Below are positions 25,739 through 34,776 of a DNA stretch of 64,000 bases, in pieces. The notes beneath the pieces were generated by a model. That model had not been told where the DNA came from. It did not search any database and worked only from the letters and a program-made list of their open reading frames with translations. The stretch covers positions 248,001 to 312,000 of the forward strand of contig DASXVS010000071.1 of assembly GCA_036504095.1 (NCBI GenBank). The letters are read 5' to 3'. This stretch comes from Armatimonadota bacterium. GTDB taxonomy: Bacteria > Armatimonadota > DTGP01 > JAKQQT01. Numbering within the stretch: position 1 is the stretch's first letter; each line of letters opens with the position of its first letter. The position numbers and the translations under genes are program-made.

Positions 25739-26917
25739 ATGACAGTTGAACCGCCTACCGGCACGAATTCCGCCCCGTTCGCTCAAGCTTCGCCGGCTGT
25801 TCCCGCCGTCGCGGAAACCCGTTTCCGGGTTGACGACCTTTTGCGCGAACTCGTGTCTCGCGACGCGAGCGACCTGCACCTGCGCGTCGGTGAGCCGCCC
25901 GTGATGCGAGTCCACGGTGACCTGATTCGAACCACCTATCCGGCTCTCACCCCCGAAGATACCGAGGCGATCGCGGACCAGCTTCTCAACGAGGAGCGCC
26001 GGAAGCGATATGATGAATTCCTGGAGGCGGACCTCAGTTACAGCATCCCCGGCGTGTCCCGATTCCGCGTGAATTTCTTCCGCCAGCGGGGCCACGTGGG
26101 CGCCGTGATGCGGGCCATCCCCATCAAGATTAAGACCATTGACGATCTCGGCTTGCCGCAAGTGACCAAGGATTTGTCCCTTCGCCCGCGCGGATTGGTA
26201 CTGGTTACCGGGCCGACAGGGTCCGGCAAATCCACGTCGCTCGCGGCGATGATCCACCACATCAACACCCTGACGCGCAAGCACATCATCACCGTCGAGG
26301 ACCCCATCGAGTTCCTGCATAACGACATCAATTGCGCGGTCGAACAGCGCGAACTGGGAATGGACACCCACTCGTTCAACGAGGCCCTGAAACACGTGCT
26401 GCGCCAGAATCCGGATGTCATCCTCGTTGGTGAGATGCGCGACCTTGAGACGATATCGCTGGCCATCACCGCGGCGGAAACCGGCCACCTCGTGTTCGCG
26501 ACATTGCATACAACGGACGCCCCGCAGACCGTTGACCGGGTCATTGACGTATTCTCGCCGGACCAGCAGCAGCAAATCCGCATGCAGTTGTCGGTCACGC
26601 TCCTGGCCGTTATCTCGCAAACCCTTATGCCGCGAGCCGACGAATCGGGGCGCGTTGCGGCGTTCGAGGTGATGGTTTGCACTCCGGCTATCCGGGCCCT
26701 GATCCGGGAGGGCAAGACGCACCAGTTGTACACCGACATCCAGACCGGCTCCGAACACGGAATGATCAGCCTGGACCAGTACCTGCTGGATCTCGTCCGC
26801 AACCGGGTGATCAAGTACGAGGACGCCCTCGCAAAGTCGAGCAACCCGAAGGACTTCGAGCAGCGTGCCCAGAAGATGATGGCGGAGATGAGTGCGACCC
26901 ACGGGGTGCGCCGCTAA
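25739..26917 (+). CDS. PilT-family ATPase 2
   Basis: Twitching-motility-type ATPase, 392 aa. A Pro/Ala-rich N-terminal extension of about 25 residues is followed by the PAS-like N-domain (ELVSRDASDLHLRVG). The RecA-like core has Walker A VTGPTGSGKSTSLAAMI, Asp box VEDPIEFLH, Walker B DVILVGEMRDLETI and His box AETGHLVFATLHTTDA. The retraction-linked motif AIRALIREGKTHQ is retained. It is the first of two tandem pilT genes, with 49 nt between them. It would energise retraction of type IV pili or a related filament at the inner membrane. No PilB, PilC or pilin gene is in the window. Confidence 0.94.
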   Translation: MTVEPPTGTNSAPFAQASPAVPAVAETRFRVDDLLRELVSRDASDLHLRVGEPPVMRVHGDLIRTTYPALTPEDTEAIADQLLNEERRKRYDEFLEADLSYSIPGVSRFRVNFFRQRGHVGAVMRAIPIKIKTIDDLGLPQVTKDLSLRPRGLVLVTGPTGSGKSTSLAAMIHHINTLTRKHIITVEDPIEFLHNDINCAVEQRELGMDTHSFNEALKHVLRQNPDVILVGEMRDLETISLAITAAETGHLVFATLHTTDAPQTVDRVIDVFSPDQQQQIRMQLSVTLLAVISQTLMPRADESGRVAAFEVMVCTPAIRALIREGKTHQLYTDIQTGSEHGMISLDQYLLDLVRNRVIKYEDALAKSSNPKDFEQRAQKMMAEMSATHGVRR

Positions 26918-26966
26918 ACGACCCTTCCTCGTTCGACAGGCGGGGATACGAGAAAACATAAACAGA

Positions 26967-28160
26967 ATGAGCAATAACGTACAACTAGCGCCCGCGGAGC
27001 AGCCGGCCGTGGTAACGACCGAGTCGGTTAGCGAAACCATGATGCGGAATCCGCGTCAGACGTTGGATTACCTTCTCACCGAGATGGTGAAGGCTTCCGG
27101 CTCCGATATGGTCCTCAAAGAGGGCGCGCCTCCGCTGTTCAGAATCCACGGGGATCTGTTTCCGACCCAGTTTCCCCGGCTCACGGCGGATAACGTCCAG
27201 ACGCTTTGCTACTCCATCGTGACGGACAGGCAAAAGGAGTCCTTTGAAAAGGGCCTGGAACTGGACGTGGCCCACGAGATCGCCAACGTATCTCGATTCC
27301 GGGTCAACCTGATGTTCCAGCGCAACGCCGTAACCGGGTGTTTCCGCGCCATTCCGCTGGACATCAAAACGATGGAGCAGCTGAACCTGCCGGCGGTGTG
27401 CCGGTATTTCTGCGAACGTCCGCGCGGATTGGTCCTGGTCACCGGGCCGACCGGTTCCGGCAAAACCACTTCCCTTGCAGCGATGATCAACTACATCAAC
27501 GAACGGATGGCGGTCCACGTCATGACCGTCGAGGATCCAGTTGAGTTCGTGCACGAGGACAAGAAGGCGTTGATCAACCAGCGCCAGTTGGGAACGGACA
27601 CGCTCTCCTTCGCCAACGCGTTGAAATTCGTCCTCCGCCAGGACCCCGACATCATCCTGGTCGGCGAAATGCGCGACCTCGAAACCATCGCGCTTGCCAT
27701 CACCGCCGCCGAAACCGGCCACCTCGTGTTTGGAACCCTGCACACCACTGACGCCGTCCAGACGGTGGACAGAATCATCGACGTCTTCCCGACGCACCAG
27801 CAGCAGCAGGTGCGCATGCAGATGTCGGTTAACCTGATCGGCGTCGTCTCGCAGACCCTCCTGAAGACCGCGGATGGCCAGGGGCGCGTGGCCGCCTTTG
27901 AGACAATGGTGGCCATCCCCTCAATCCGCAACCTGATCCGCGAGGCCAAGACCCATCAGATCAACTCCGCGATCCAGACAGGCGCCCGTCAGGGCATGAT
28001 GAGCCTGGACCAGAATCTCGCCGAATTGGCGCGGCGGCGGGTAGTGAAATTCGAGGACGCTGCTGCCAAAGCGGGCAATCTTCAGGAATTCATGAACATC
28101 TACGGCGAGTCTGTGAGCCAGGACCAGATGGCGGCGGCCCAGGCGGCCCGAAACAGGTAG
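26967..28160 (+). CDS. PilT-family ATPase 3
   Basis: Third PilT paralogue in the window, 397 aa from ATG 26967. An upstream in-frame extension overlaps pilT2 and is unlikely. The core carries Walker A VTGPTGSGKTTSLAAMI, Asp box VEDPVEFVHEDK, Walker B DIILVGEMRDLETI, His box AETGHLVFGTLHTTDAVQTV and the C-terminal motif SIRNLIREAKTHQ. The N-domain segment KASGSDMVLKEG matches PilT1 (SDVFLKE) more than PilT2 (SDLHLRV), so each copy is distinct. The tail ends in a Gln/Ala-rich stretch. It is probably co-transcribed with pilT2 and convergent with the nickel/cobalt transporter gene. Confidence 0.94.
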   Translation: MSNNVQLAPAEQPAVVTTESVSETMMRNPRQTLDYLLTEMVKASGSDMVLKEGAPPLFRIHGDLFPTQFPRLTADNVQTLCYSIVTDRQKESFEKGLELDVAHEIANVSRFRVNLMFQRNAVTGCFRAIPLDIKTMEQLNLPAVCRYFCERPRGLVLVTGPTGSGKTTSLAAMINYINERMAVHVMTVEDPVEFVHEDKKALINQRQLGTDTLSFANALKFVLRQDPDIILVGEMRDLETIALAITAAETGHLVFGTLHTTDAVQTVDRIIDVFPTHQQQQVRMQMSVNLIGVVSQTLLKTADGQGRVAAFETMVAIPSIRNLIREAKTHQINSAIQTGARQGMMSLDQNLAELARRRVVKFEDAAAKAGNLQEFMNIYGESVSQDQMAAAQAARNR

Positions 28161-28243
28161 CGCGGGGCGGGAGCCGCTGTCCGCAAGCACTATTCGTCCT
28201 GAAATGCGGGCCCGGTTGCGGATTCGGGATGAGCGTGCCTGCC

Positions 28244-29953
28244 CTATCCCCGCCCCGTAAGGACGCGTGTGGCGGCGAGGGATTGAAGCGCGAGGGCGAT
28301 ACCGATCGCCAGCACGATGGCGTTCCCGACGATTGAGACTGCCCGCACTCCCCGCGGCGTGAGCCGGGCCAGTGGCGTGCGCTGCTGACCCCAGACGACT
28401 GCCAGTCCGGCCGCGGTGAGCGTTACGGCCAGTCCGGCGCTGAATGCCACGATGAGCGCCATGCCATACAGCGTCTGGTGGATCGCAATGGCGCCCAGAA
28501 GGACGATCAGCGCATCGGGGCAGGGAACGATGCCACCGCTTATCCCCAACGCCAGGAGGCTGCCTACCGTGATGCTGTTCGGCACCGAGTGGGTATGTTC
28601 ACCCCCGACACCATGGGAATGCGTGACGGCGTGGTCGTGATGATGGTGCTGTGTGTGCTCACCGTGATGAGAGTGCGCGGCGCTATGGGCGCGTTCCCGC
28701 CCGATCTCCCGCAGCCTCGCCAGAAGCATGCCGCCTCCGATGAGGGCGACCAGCACACCGGACGCGACTCCCAACCAGGGCTGGAGAACCTCGGGCAGAA
28801 CGAACTGCGAGCCATACAACGCCACCGCGCCCAGCAGGAAAACGCCGAAGGTGTGACTGAGCGTGACCGTTATCCCGAGCAGGATGGCGTGCCGGGCCGT
28901 TCCCCGCTGGCCCACGAGGTAAGCCGCGACCAGGGTCTTTCCGTGTCCAGGTTGCAGCGCGTGTATTCCCCCAAGGCAGAACGCGATGAGGAGCGACATC
29001 AGCAGAACAGCCGGGGTGATTCGCTTGACAGCCACCAGTGAGTGAAAGGCTCTCGCCCAGCGGGATGGTGGTGGCGCCGCGGATGCCACCGGCGGTTGGG
29101 TGGGCGCGGGCGCGGGAAGAGCAACGGCCGCCGGCGCCGGTCGGGCGCCCGGCGCGGGAGCCGGCCGTACCTTGGTCGTGGGTTTCAATGACGCTGTCGC
29201 CTTCGGTGCCGGGCTCGTATCGATTCCCGGAACGTCGATTAACGGCGCCCAGGGCACTGCGACGGGAGGTGTTGAGACGGTTGCGTGTTTCACCGGGGCT
29301 GGCGTTGCCGCGATTCTCTGTACGGGCTTGGGCGCGGGCGGCGCCGCCGGTATGTTGACTGTGAAATCGGCGGAGGAATCCTGAGGGGGATTCGAAAGAC
29401 GATCGGGCGGATAGGCTCGAAGCTCGCGGCTGATTTCCTTGTTCAGCGTGTTTCCCGCAATCGGCGGGATGCCGGTCGCGGCTTCGACGACCATCTCCTT
29501 CCAACCGGGACGTTCGGGGTAGTTCGCATCCTTGAACTCTATCCGGTGAATGCCCGGACGGAGAGGAGCCACCGCGTCCAATTCCACCTTCATCGTTGCC
29601 AGGTTGGCCACACCCGGCGTGAACCTGGCGTCGGCGCCTTTGAGAGTCCAGCTTACCGCGGTTCCATCCACGCTTGTCGGGAGGTTGCCAAGCCAGCGGG
29701 GCGTCCGCGACCGAATGTACGACTTGACTTCCGCATCGGAAACGTCGTTGTCCGAATTGAGATCCATCACCTGCCGCTCCACCATGGTCGGCAGTTCAGC
29801 CATGTCGAGCACGTATCTGAGTCGCAGAGACCCCTTCTCAACGCGGAGTCGCGCGTAGTGGTTGATCGTGAAATTCCCCATCGGATGCGCCGCCGCCGCG
29901 ATGGGCGAAAGCGTGAGTAGAAGCGTTATCTGGCAGATTCGAGCGAGTTTCAT
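28244..29953 (-). CDS. NicO/RcnA-type nickel-cobalt transporter with large N-terminal periplasmic domain
   Basis: A 569-aa inner-membrane protein. A signal peptide is followed by HPMGNFTINHYA, the conserved start of the periplasmic domain seen in several NicO proteins, where the new N-terminal His could bind metal. A domain of about 180 aa leads into a Pro/Ala-rich linker of about 100 aa. The transporter follows: helix with FCLGGIHALQPGHGKTLVAAYLVG, a cytoplasmic His-rich loop at about residues 424-450 (HSHHGEHTQHHHHDHA), and GISGGIVPCPDALIVLLGAI. HALxPGHGK and the GGxxPCPxA motif define the NicO/RcnA branch. It probably exports or imports Ni2+/Co2+; direction cannot be told. Confidence 0.9.
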   Translation of the reverse strand: MKLARICQITLLLTLSPIAAAAHPMGNFTINHYARLRVEKGSLRLRYVLDMAELPTMVERQVMDLNSDNDVSDAEVKSYIRSRTPRWLGNLPTSVDGTAVSWTLKGADARFTPGVANLATMKVELDAVAPLRPGIHRIEFKDANYPERPGWKEMVVEAATGIPPIAGNTLNKEISRELRAYPPDRLSNPPQDSSADFTVNIPAAPPAPKPVQRIAATPAPVKHATVSTPPVAVPWAPLIDVPGIDTSPAPKATASLKPTTKVRPAPAPGARPAPAAVALPAPAPTQPPVASAAPPPSRWARAFHSLVAVKRITPAVLLMSLLIAFCLGGIHALQPGHGKTLVAAYLVGQRGTARHAILLGITVTLSHTFGVFLLGAVALYGSQFVLPEVLQPWLGVASGVLVALIGGGMLLARLREIGRERAHSAAHSHHGEHTQHHHHDHAVTHSHGVGGEHTHSVPNSITVGSLLALGISGGIVPCPDALIVLLGAIAIHQTLYGMALIVAFSAGLAVTLTAAGLAVVWGQQRTPLARLTPRGVRAVSIVGNAIVLAIGIALALQSLAATRVLTGRG

Positions 29954-30242
29954 AGGCAGTGCAGAATGGTTGCGGGTGGGGGCGTTTGCCGCTCCGAAAA
30001 AAGTACAAAAATCCGGGTGTTAATTTACTCTGGCGAACGACGCGTTCGTCATGAGGGGCCATAATCAATATTAAGGATCGCCTTCACCCAGACTTGGAAG
30101 CCCTTCCCTATTCTACCGATTTGGGCGGTATGGGAAGCGGCGCGCGGCTGAAATTGAGCGCTTTTTTGGCGACCTTACAAATTGGTTGCGGCGAAGCCTA
30201 CAAATCGTTGTCCGCCGTGCCGATGATGTCGTAAATTCAAGA

Positions 30243-31205
30243 TTGTCTTATTCTGAAACACCCGCAGCCGTCCAGGGCTATCACATCCCGGTTCTCCTGG
30301 CGCAGTGCCTGGACCTGCTATCGATTAAGCCGGACGGAGTGTACCTGGATGCCACCTTGGGTGGTGGCGGGCATGCGCGGGCGATTCTGGACCGCCTTGG
30401 CCCCGGTGGAAGGCTGATCGGCGTTGATCGGGATGCGGACGCTCTCGAATGCGCCAAGGGGTGGCGGGACCCATATGGGGACAAGTTTGAGGCCATAAGG
30501 GCATCGTTTGCCGGTTTGCGGCAAGCGCTGGGTGACCCGCAAGAACCATTTCTGGACGGCGTGCTGTTCGACCTGGGAGTGTCTTCGCATCAACTGGATG
30601 TCGCCGGTCGCGGCTTCTCCTTCCGGGCGGGCGGCCCGCTTGATATGCGGATGGACGCTCGGGACGCCATGACCGCGGAAGACATTGTTCGAACGTGGGA
30701 CGCCGACGAAATCAAGGACGCGTTGCGGAAATACGGCGAGGAGCGTTACGCCGGCAGGATAGCGAGTGCGATTGTACGCGAACGGGATCGCATCAAGACG
30801 ACTGCCGATCTCGCGGCGGTGGTGAAGCGAGCGGTTCCCGGACAGGGAGCGAGTGAGCGCATACACCCTGCGACACGGACGTTTCAGGCCTTTCGCATAT
30901 TGATCAACGACGAGATGGAAGCGTTGGAACAGGGCCTGGAACAGGCGGTTTCGCTGCTCCGGCCTGGTGGGCGCATCGTTGTGATCTCGTACCATTCGCT
31001 GGAAGACCGTATCGTAAAGAACGCGTTCCGGGAGTGGTCAAAGGGCTGTATATGCCCGCCGCGCATGCCGTTGTGCCGGTGCGGGCACACGGCGACCGTG
31101 AAGATATTGACGAGGAAGCCGGTTGTTCCGACCGACGAGGAGATTCGGGAGAACCCGAGAGCCCGGAGCGCGAAAGCAAGGGGTGCGGAAAGACTTCCGG
31201 TTTGA
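30243..31205 (+). CDS. rsmH: 16S rRNA (cytosine-1402 N4)-methyltransferase
   Basis: SAM-dependent methyltransferase that makes m4Cm1402 in the ribosomal P-site region. Motifs visible are HIPVLLAQCLDLL, the SAM loop DATLGGGGHARAIL, GVDRDADAL, FDLGVSSHQLD and the C-terminal ISYHSLEDRIVKN. The start is uncertain: TTG at 30243 gives 320 aa and begins 10 residues before HIPVLL, as in homologues, while a TTG at 30186 would add 19 residues. It heads a short division cluster (rsmH, ftsL, ftsI), as in the dcw clusters of most bacteria, but no mraZ precedes it. A terminator-like hairpin separates it from ftsL. Confidence 0.95.
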   Translation: MSYSETPAAVQGYHIPVLLAQCLDLLSIKPDGVYLDATLGGGGHARAILDRLGPGGRLIGVDRDADALECAKGWRDPYGDKFEAIRASFAGLRQALGDPQEPFLDGVLFDLGVSSHQLDVAGRGFSFRAGGPLDMRMDARDAMTAEDIVRTWDADEIKDALRKYGEERYAGRIASAIVRERDRIKTTADLAAVVKRAVPGQGASERIHPATRTFQAFRILINDEMEALEQGLEQAVSLLRPGGRIVVISYHSLEDRIVKNAFREWSKGCICPPRMPLCRCGHTATVKILTRKPVVPTDEEIRENPRARSAKARGAERLPV

Positions 31206-31261
31206 ACCTCAAAGATGGAACAGGTTGGATGGTCAGGGGGCACGATGATGAGCGCCCCAAT

Positions 31262-31284
31262 GCCCCTTGCCCGCGGGGCTTTTT
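31262..31284 (+). terminator. Intrinsic terminator-like hairpin between rsmH and ftsL
   Basis: GCCCC at 31262-31266 pairs with GGGGC at 31275-31279 across an 8-nt loop and is followed at once by five Ts (31280-31284). The stem is short, so termination may be partial, giving less expression of the two division genes downstream. Confidence 0.6.
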
Positions 31285-31337
31285 ATACATCGGGCGCGTG
31301 TTAAATTCTGTCTCATTCGGTAACACAGAGGTTTGAA

Positions 31338-31805
31338 GTGATAGCCCCGCGTACACACCAGCGGATAATTTCAAAGCGCAAACAGGCCAAGATGCCCCCG
31401 ACGCCCGGCCGCGCCGGAACCCGAAGGCATCCGCGGACCAACGCCCGGTCGCTCGTGGTGCTGAGGCGCGATCTCATCATCGTCGCCTCGATCGCGTGTA
31501 CCCTTCTGATGGTGCACGTCTTCCAGTACGCCTGTGTCGCGAAAGCGGGCTATGAACGCGCTCGCCTGCGGGCGGAAATCCACACCCTGGCCCAGGAGAA
31601 CAGCAACCTGCGCGCCGATGTGGAAATACTGGAGCGGCCGCAGAGGATCGATCATCTGGCGCGCCAGCGCGGGATGATCCAGCGAACCGACGCCGACTTC
31701 GTGGCCCTGGCGCCCCTGCCGCAGAAGCCCGCCAACCCGGATCGTCCGATGATCGCCGGCTTCCTGCCGGAATGGCTGAACAAACTCGTCTCACACAAGC
31801 GCTAG
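31338..31805 (+). CDS. FtsL/DivIC-like cell division protein
   Basis: A 155-aa bitopic membrane protein. A basic N-terminal cytoplasmic tail (about 45 residues, rich in Arg and Lys) is followed by one membrane helix (DLIIVASIACTLLMVHVFQY) and a periplasmic coiled coil (AEIHTLAQENSNLRADVEIL), which ends in the DHLARQRGMIQ block typical of FtsL/DivIC. It would form the FtsQLB-type regulatory complex of the divisome. Its identity is supported mostly by its place between rsmH and ftsI, as primary sequence is poorly conserved. GTG 31338 has AGAGG upstream; ATG 31392 is an alternative. The stop is 9 nt before ftsI. Confidence 0.82.
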   Translation: MIAPRTHQRIISKRKQAKMPPTPGRAGTRRHPRTNARSLVVLRRDLIIVASIACTLLMVHVFQYACVAKAGYERARLRAEIHTLAQENSNLRADVEILERPQRIDHLARQRGMIQRTDADFVALAPLPQKPANPDRPMIAGFLPEWLNKLVSHKR

Positions 31806-31814
31806 GAGGGATCG

Positions 31815-33710
31815 ATGGCGCGCAAGTCGTTCAGCCTCGGCCAAAGGGGACGCATCCTCTTCGCCCTCCTCGCACTGGGCTATTCAATCATTGGTGTGCG
31901 CCTCGCCTGGATCCAGGTGGTCAGGCGAGGCGCATACCAGGCCCTCGCAGACCGTTACCATCTCCGCACCATCGTCATCCCGGCCAAACGCGGTGTGATT
32001 AAGGACCGGAATGGCGAACTGCTGGCCATCAACGCCGACGCCGGTTCGGTGAGCATCGACCCTTCGTTTTACTGGAATCCCGCCAAATGGCCGGTCGAAC
32101 GCTTGCAGCCGGTTGAGGGCGGAAAAAAGGGCCGCAGGCGAGTTGAGACTCGCGTCCAGCCCGACCGGGATGCGGCCGCAAAGACCATCGCGGACACCCT
32201 GCAAATGGACTTCGCCGAGGTGCGCCCGAAACTGGACAAGCGAACGGAGTTCGTCTACCTAAAACGCCACGTGTCACTGGACAACATCCGCCGCGCCGAT
32301 GCCGCCCAGATTCTGGGCCTGCGCATCGACGATGAACCGAAGCGAATGTACCCGATGGGAAGCCTTGCCGCCCATATCCTCGGGTTCACCAACTCGGAAG
32401 GCGTTGGGCAGTACGGCATGGAACTTGTGTGCGACAGACTCCTCGCCCGGAAAGACGGTTCCGAAGTGCAGGAAGTCGACCGCAAGGGGCGTATCATCCC
32501 GGGCACTCTCCGCTCGGAAAAGGACCCCCTCGACGGCGCAAGCGTAACCCTCACGATCGACGCGAGGATACAACAGGTCGCGGAACGCGAACTGGGCCGC
32601 GCATGCGACCAGTACAAGGCCATTGGTGGAACCTGCACCGTGGTTGACCCGAATACCGGCGAAATCCTCGCCATGGCCAACTATCCGCGTTTCGACCCTA
32701 ATCAGCCCTACAAGGTGACGGCAAAGGATGAGAACGGCCGGCCGCGCCCCGATATGGTGTGGAAAGCGCACGCGGTTACGGACAACTATGAGCCCGGTTC
32801 AACCATGAAGGGCATCACGGCGTCCGCGGCGGTGAATGAACACGCCGTCTCGCTGACCGAACGCTTCAATTGCCCGCAGCAGATCCGGATCGGATCGCAC
32901 ACCATCCACGACGTTACCCATGGGACGGGCGCGTTCGGCATGCTCGACCTCGCCGGAATCCTCGCCCACTCCAGCAACGTAGGCATGTCACAGGTGGGAT
33001 TGCGTCTCGGCGCCGCCCGCCTTGACAAATACGTCCACGCGTTTGGCCTGCTGGACAGGACCGGCATCGAGGTTCCCGGTGAAGGCCGTTCGGGCCTTCC
33101 GCCTGCATCGAGTTGGGCCCGTCATTTTACGGCGACCATCGCTTTCGGGCAAAGCATCAGTTTCACGCCATTGCGGCTCGTGATGGCGTACGGCGCAATC
33201 GCAAATGGCGGCACCCTTCTGAAGCCGAGCATCATCAAGCGGATTGAGAGGCCCGCAACCGCGAACACCCCGGCCCAATCCGAGGAGCGCAAGCCGCAAA
33301 GCGTCCGCCGCGTGATTACACCGGAAACCGCGCGAACGATGACAGCGCTTCTCTCAAACGTAGTGACCGACGGAACCGGCAAGCCCGCCAAAATCCGGGG
33401 GTATCAACTTGTCGGCAAGACCGGATCCGCGCAGAAAGTGGTCCACGGGCGCTACGAATCCGGAAAGTTCATCGCTTCTTTCATCGGTTTCCTGCCACGC
33501 GACAAGCCCCGCGCCGTGATCCTCGTAACGGTGGACGAGCCGAAGGGTACTCACTGGGGCGCCACCGCGGCGGCGCCGGTGTTCCGGGAAGTGGCGCGCC
33601 AGACGATGTGGTACCTGAACGTCCCGCCGGACGATCCATCCGACCGCTTTGACGGCAGCGAGCCAAGGACCTGGCCGGTAACGGGCAGGAAGCGCACCGC
33701 TCGTCGCTGA
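31815..33710 (+). CDS. ftsI: Peptidoglycan transpeptidase FtsI / PBP2-type (class B PBP)
   Basis: Class B penicillin-binding protein of 631 aa that cross-links septal peptidoglycan. An N-terminal membrane anchor (ILFALLALGYSIIGVRLAWI) is followed by the dimerisation domain with RGVIKDRNGELLAINADAGS. The transpeptidase domain has the acyl-serine motif STMK (S329-K332), SSN near residue 386 (AHSSNVGMSQVG) and KTG (K535) in VGKTGSAQK. An Arg/Lys-rich C-terminal tail of about 15 residues follows. Homologues include E. coli FtsI and B. subtilis SpoVD. It closes the short division cluster: no murE, murF or mraY gene follows, which is unusual for a dcw cluster. Confidence 0.96.
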   Translation: MARKSFSLGQRGRILFALLALGYSIIGVRLAWIQVVRRGAYQALADRYHLRTIVIPAKRGVIKDRNGELLAINADAGSVSIDPSFYWNPAKWPVERLQPVEGGKKGRRRVETRVQPDRDAAAKTIADTLQMDFAEVRPKLDKRTEFVYLKRHVSLDNIRRADAAQILGLRIDDEPKRMYPMGSLAAHILGFTNSEGVGQYGMELVCDRLLARKDGSEVQEVDRKGRIIPGTLRSEKDPLDGASVTLTIDARIQQVAERELGRACDQYKAIGGTCTVVDPNTGEILAMANYPRFDPNQPYKVTAKDENGRPRPDMVWKAHAVTDNYEPGSTMKGITASAAVNEHAVSLTERFNCPQQIRIGSHTIHDVTHGTGAFGMLDLAGILAHSSNVGMSQVGLRLGAARLDKYVHAFGLLDRTGIEVPGEGRSGLPPASSWARHFTATIAFGQSISFTPLRLVMAYGAIANGGTLLKPSIIKRIERPATANTPAQSEERKPQSVRRVITPETARTMTALLSNVVTDGTGKPAKIRGYQLVGKTGSAQKVVHGRYESGKFIASFIGFLPRDKPRAVILVTVDEPKGTHWGATAAAPVFREVARQTMWYLNVPPDDPSDRFDGSEPRTWPVTGRKRTARR

Positions 33711-33788
33711 CGGGGCCAGGCCTGGCCCGGCTTTGGTTGGACCGGTTGACAATCCATCTCGGGCGGCTGACATCGTGATTCCAGCACT

Positions 33789-34697
33789 ATGCCACCGCCC
33801 TTCCATCTGATGTCCCGGCGCGCGGTCGGGATGGTCCTCGTCACGCTTTCCGCGGCGGCGTACGGGTGCAATCCCATTCTCGTCAAGATTGCGCTGCGTG
33901 CGAACACAGGCCCGGCGACGCTGTTGTCGATCAGGTACGGCATTGCCGCGGTCTGCCTGCTGGCGTTGATGGCGTTGCGACGCGAGGCCTTCCCACGGGG
34001 TCGTGCGTTGGGTGCGCTGGTCCTGTTGGGCGCCCTTGGCAACATGGGGCATTCGGGGCTATACCTTCTAGCCCTGTCAAAGGCTCCAGCCGCTTCGGTT
34101 GCGATCCTGCTATTTGTTTACCCGGCCCTCGTCACGCTCATGGCAGCGTGCTTCCTCAAAGATCACATACCGGCGCTCAAGTGGATTGCCGTCGTGGTGG
34201 CTCTTTCGGGCGCGATGCTTGCCGTCGGGCACGGACCAGGCGCAATGACGGTCGGAAGTCTCCTGGCGTTGGCCGCTGCCACGTGGTATGCCGCCTATAT
34301 AGTGGTCAGCAGCCGGATAACAGAGAGGTACACCACTCTCGCCTCGACGACCGTGGTCGTCGCGTCATCGGCGGCTATCTTCCTCATCGCGACGCTTGTG
34401 ACGGAAGTAAGACCGCCCACGACCACCGCCGGGTGGGCGGCAGCCACCGGCACGGCGATCGTTGGGACAGTCATCGCGATACTGTCGTTCTTCGGCGGGC
34501 TAAGCCGGGTTGGTCCGGTCACAACCTCTACCATGGGGACGCTGGAGCCAATAGTCACAGTGGTGTTGGCGGCGGCTGTGCTGGGCGAGCACCTGACGCC
34601 CATCCAGTTCCTGGGCGGCGTGATGGTCCTGGGCGCGGTGTTCTTGCTTTCGCATGCCGATGGCCGAAACGAGAGATTGCCCGCGCTCGACACATAA
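33789..34697 (+). CDS. EamA/DMT-superfamily transporter
   Basis: A 302-aa integral membrane protein with ten predicted helices made of two EamA repeats. The first repeat starts RAVGMVLVTLSAAAYGCNPI. The second starts MTVGSLLALAAATWYAAYIV and ends with the family block TMGTLEPIVTVVLAAAVLGE, then LTPIQFLGGVMVLGAVFLL. The substrate is unknown, as members move metabolites, nucleotide sugars or amino acids. It stands alone between ftsI and a PIG-L-like gene, separated from the latter by a heptamer repeat array. The start ATG 33789 is the first in frame and has no strong ribosome site. Confidence 0.88.
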   Translation: MPPPFHLMSRRAVGMVLVTLSAAAYGCNPILVKIALRANTGPATLLSIRYGIAAVCLLALMALRREAFPRGRALGALVLLGALGNMGHSGLYLLALSKAPAASVAILLFVYPALVTLMAACFLKDHIPALKWIAVVVALSGAMLAVGHGPGAMTVGSLLALAAATWYAAYIVVSSRITERYTTLASTTVVVASSAAIFLIATLVTEVRPPTTTAGWAAATGTAIVGTVIAILSFFGGLSRVGPVTTSTMGTLEPIVTVVLAAAVLGEHLTPIQFLGGVMVLGAVFLLSHADGRNERLPALDT

Positions 34698-34703
34698 TCT
34701 ACA

Positions 34704-34752
34704 GGGCTGAGGGCTGAGGGCTGAGGGCTGAGGGCTGAAGGCTGAGGGCTGA
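34704..34752. repeat. Heptamer tandem repeat (GGGCTGA)7
   Basis: Seven adjacent 7-bp units run from 34704 to 34752. Six are GGGCTGA and the sixth unit (34739-34745) is AGGCTGA. The array ends 24 nt before the ATG of the PIG-L-like gene. Read on the minus strand it encodes the Pro/Gln/Ser/Ala-rich translation typical of a dispersed repeat family, not a protein. Confidence 0.95.
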
Positions 34753-34776
34753 GCCCATCGCCTGGCCGGAGGAGGC

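Noticed and set aside
30034-30048. CGAAC-N5-GTTCG palindrome near the nickel transporter gene, like a LexA (SOS) box
   Set aside because: The spacer is five bases instead of four, and neither neighbour is an SOS gene.
30121-30145. TGGG direct repeats upstream of rsmH, like MraZ-binding boxes
   Set aside because: Only two copies with a 9-bp period rather than the expected 10-bp period of three copies, and no mraZ gene is present.
34704-34752. Short tandem array considered as a CRISPR
   Set aside because: Units are 7 bp without spacers, and no cas gene is near.
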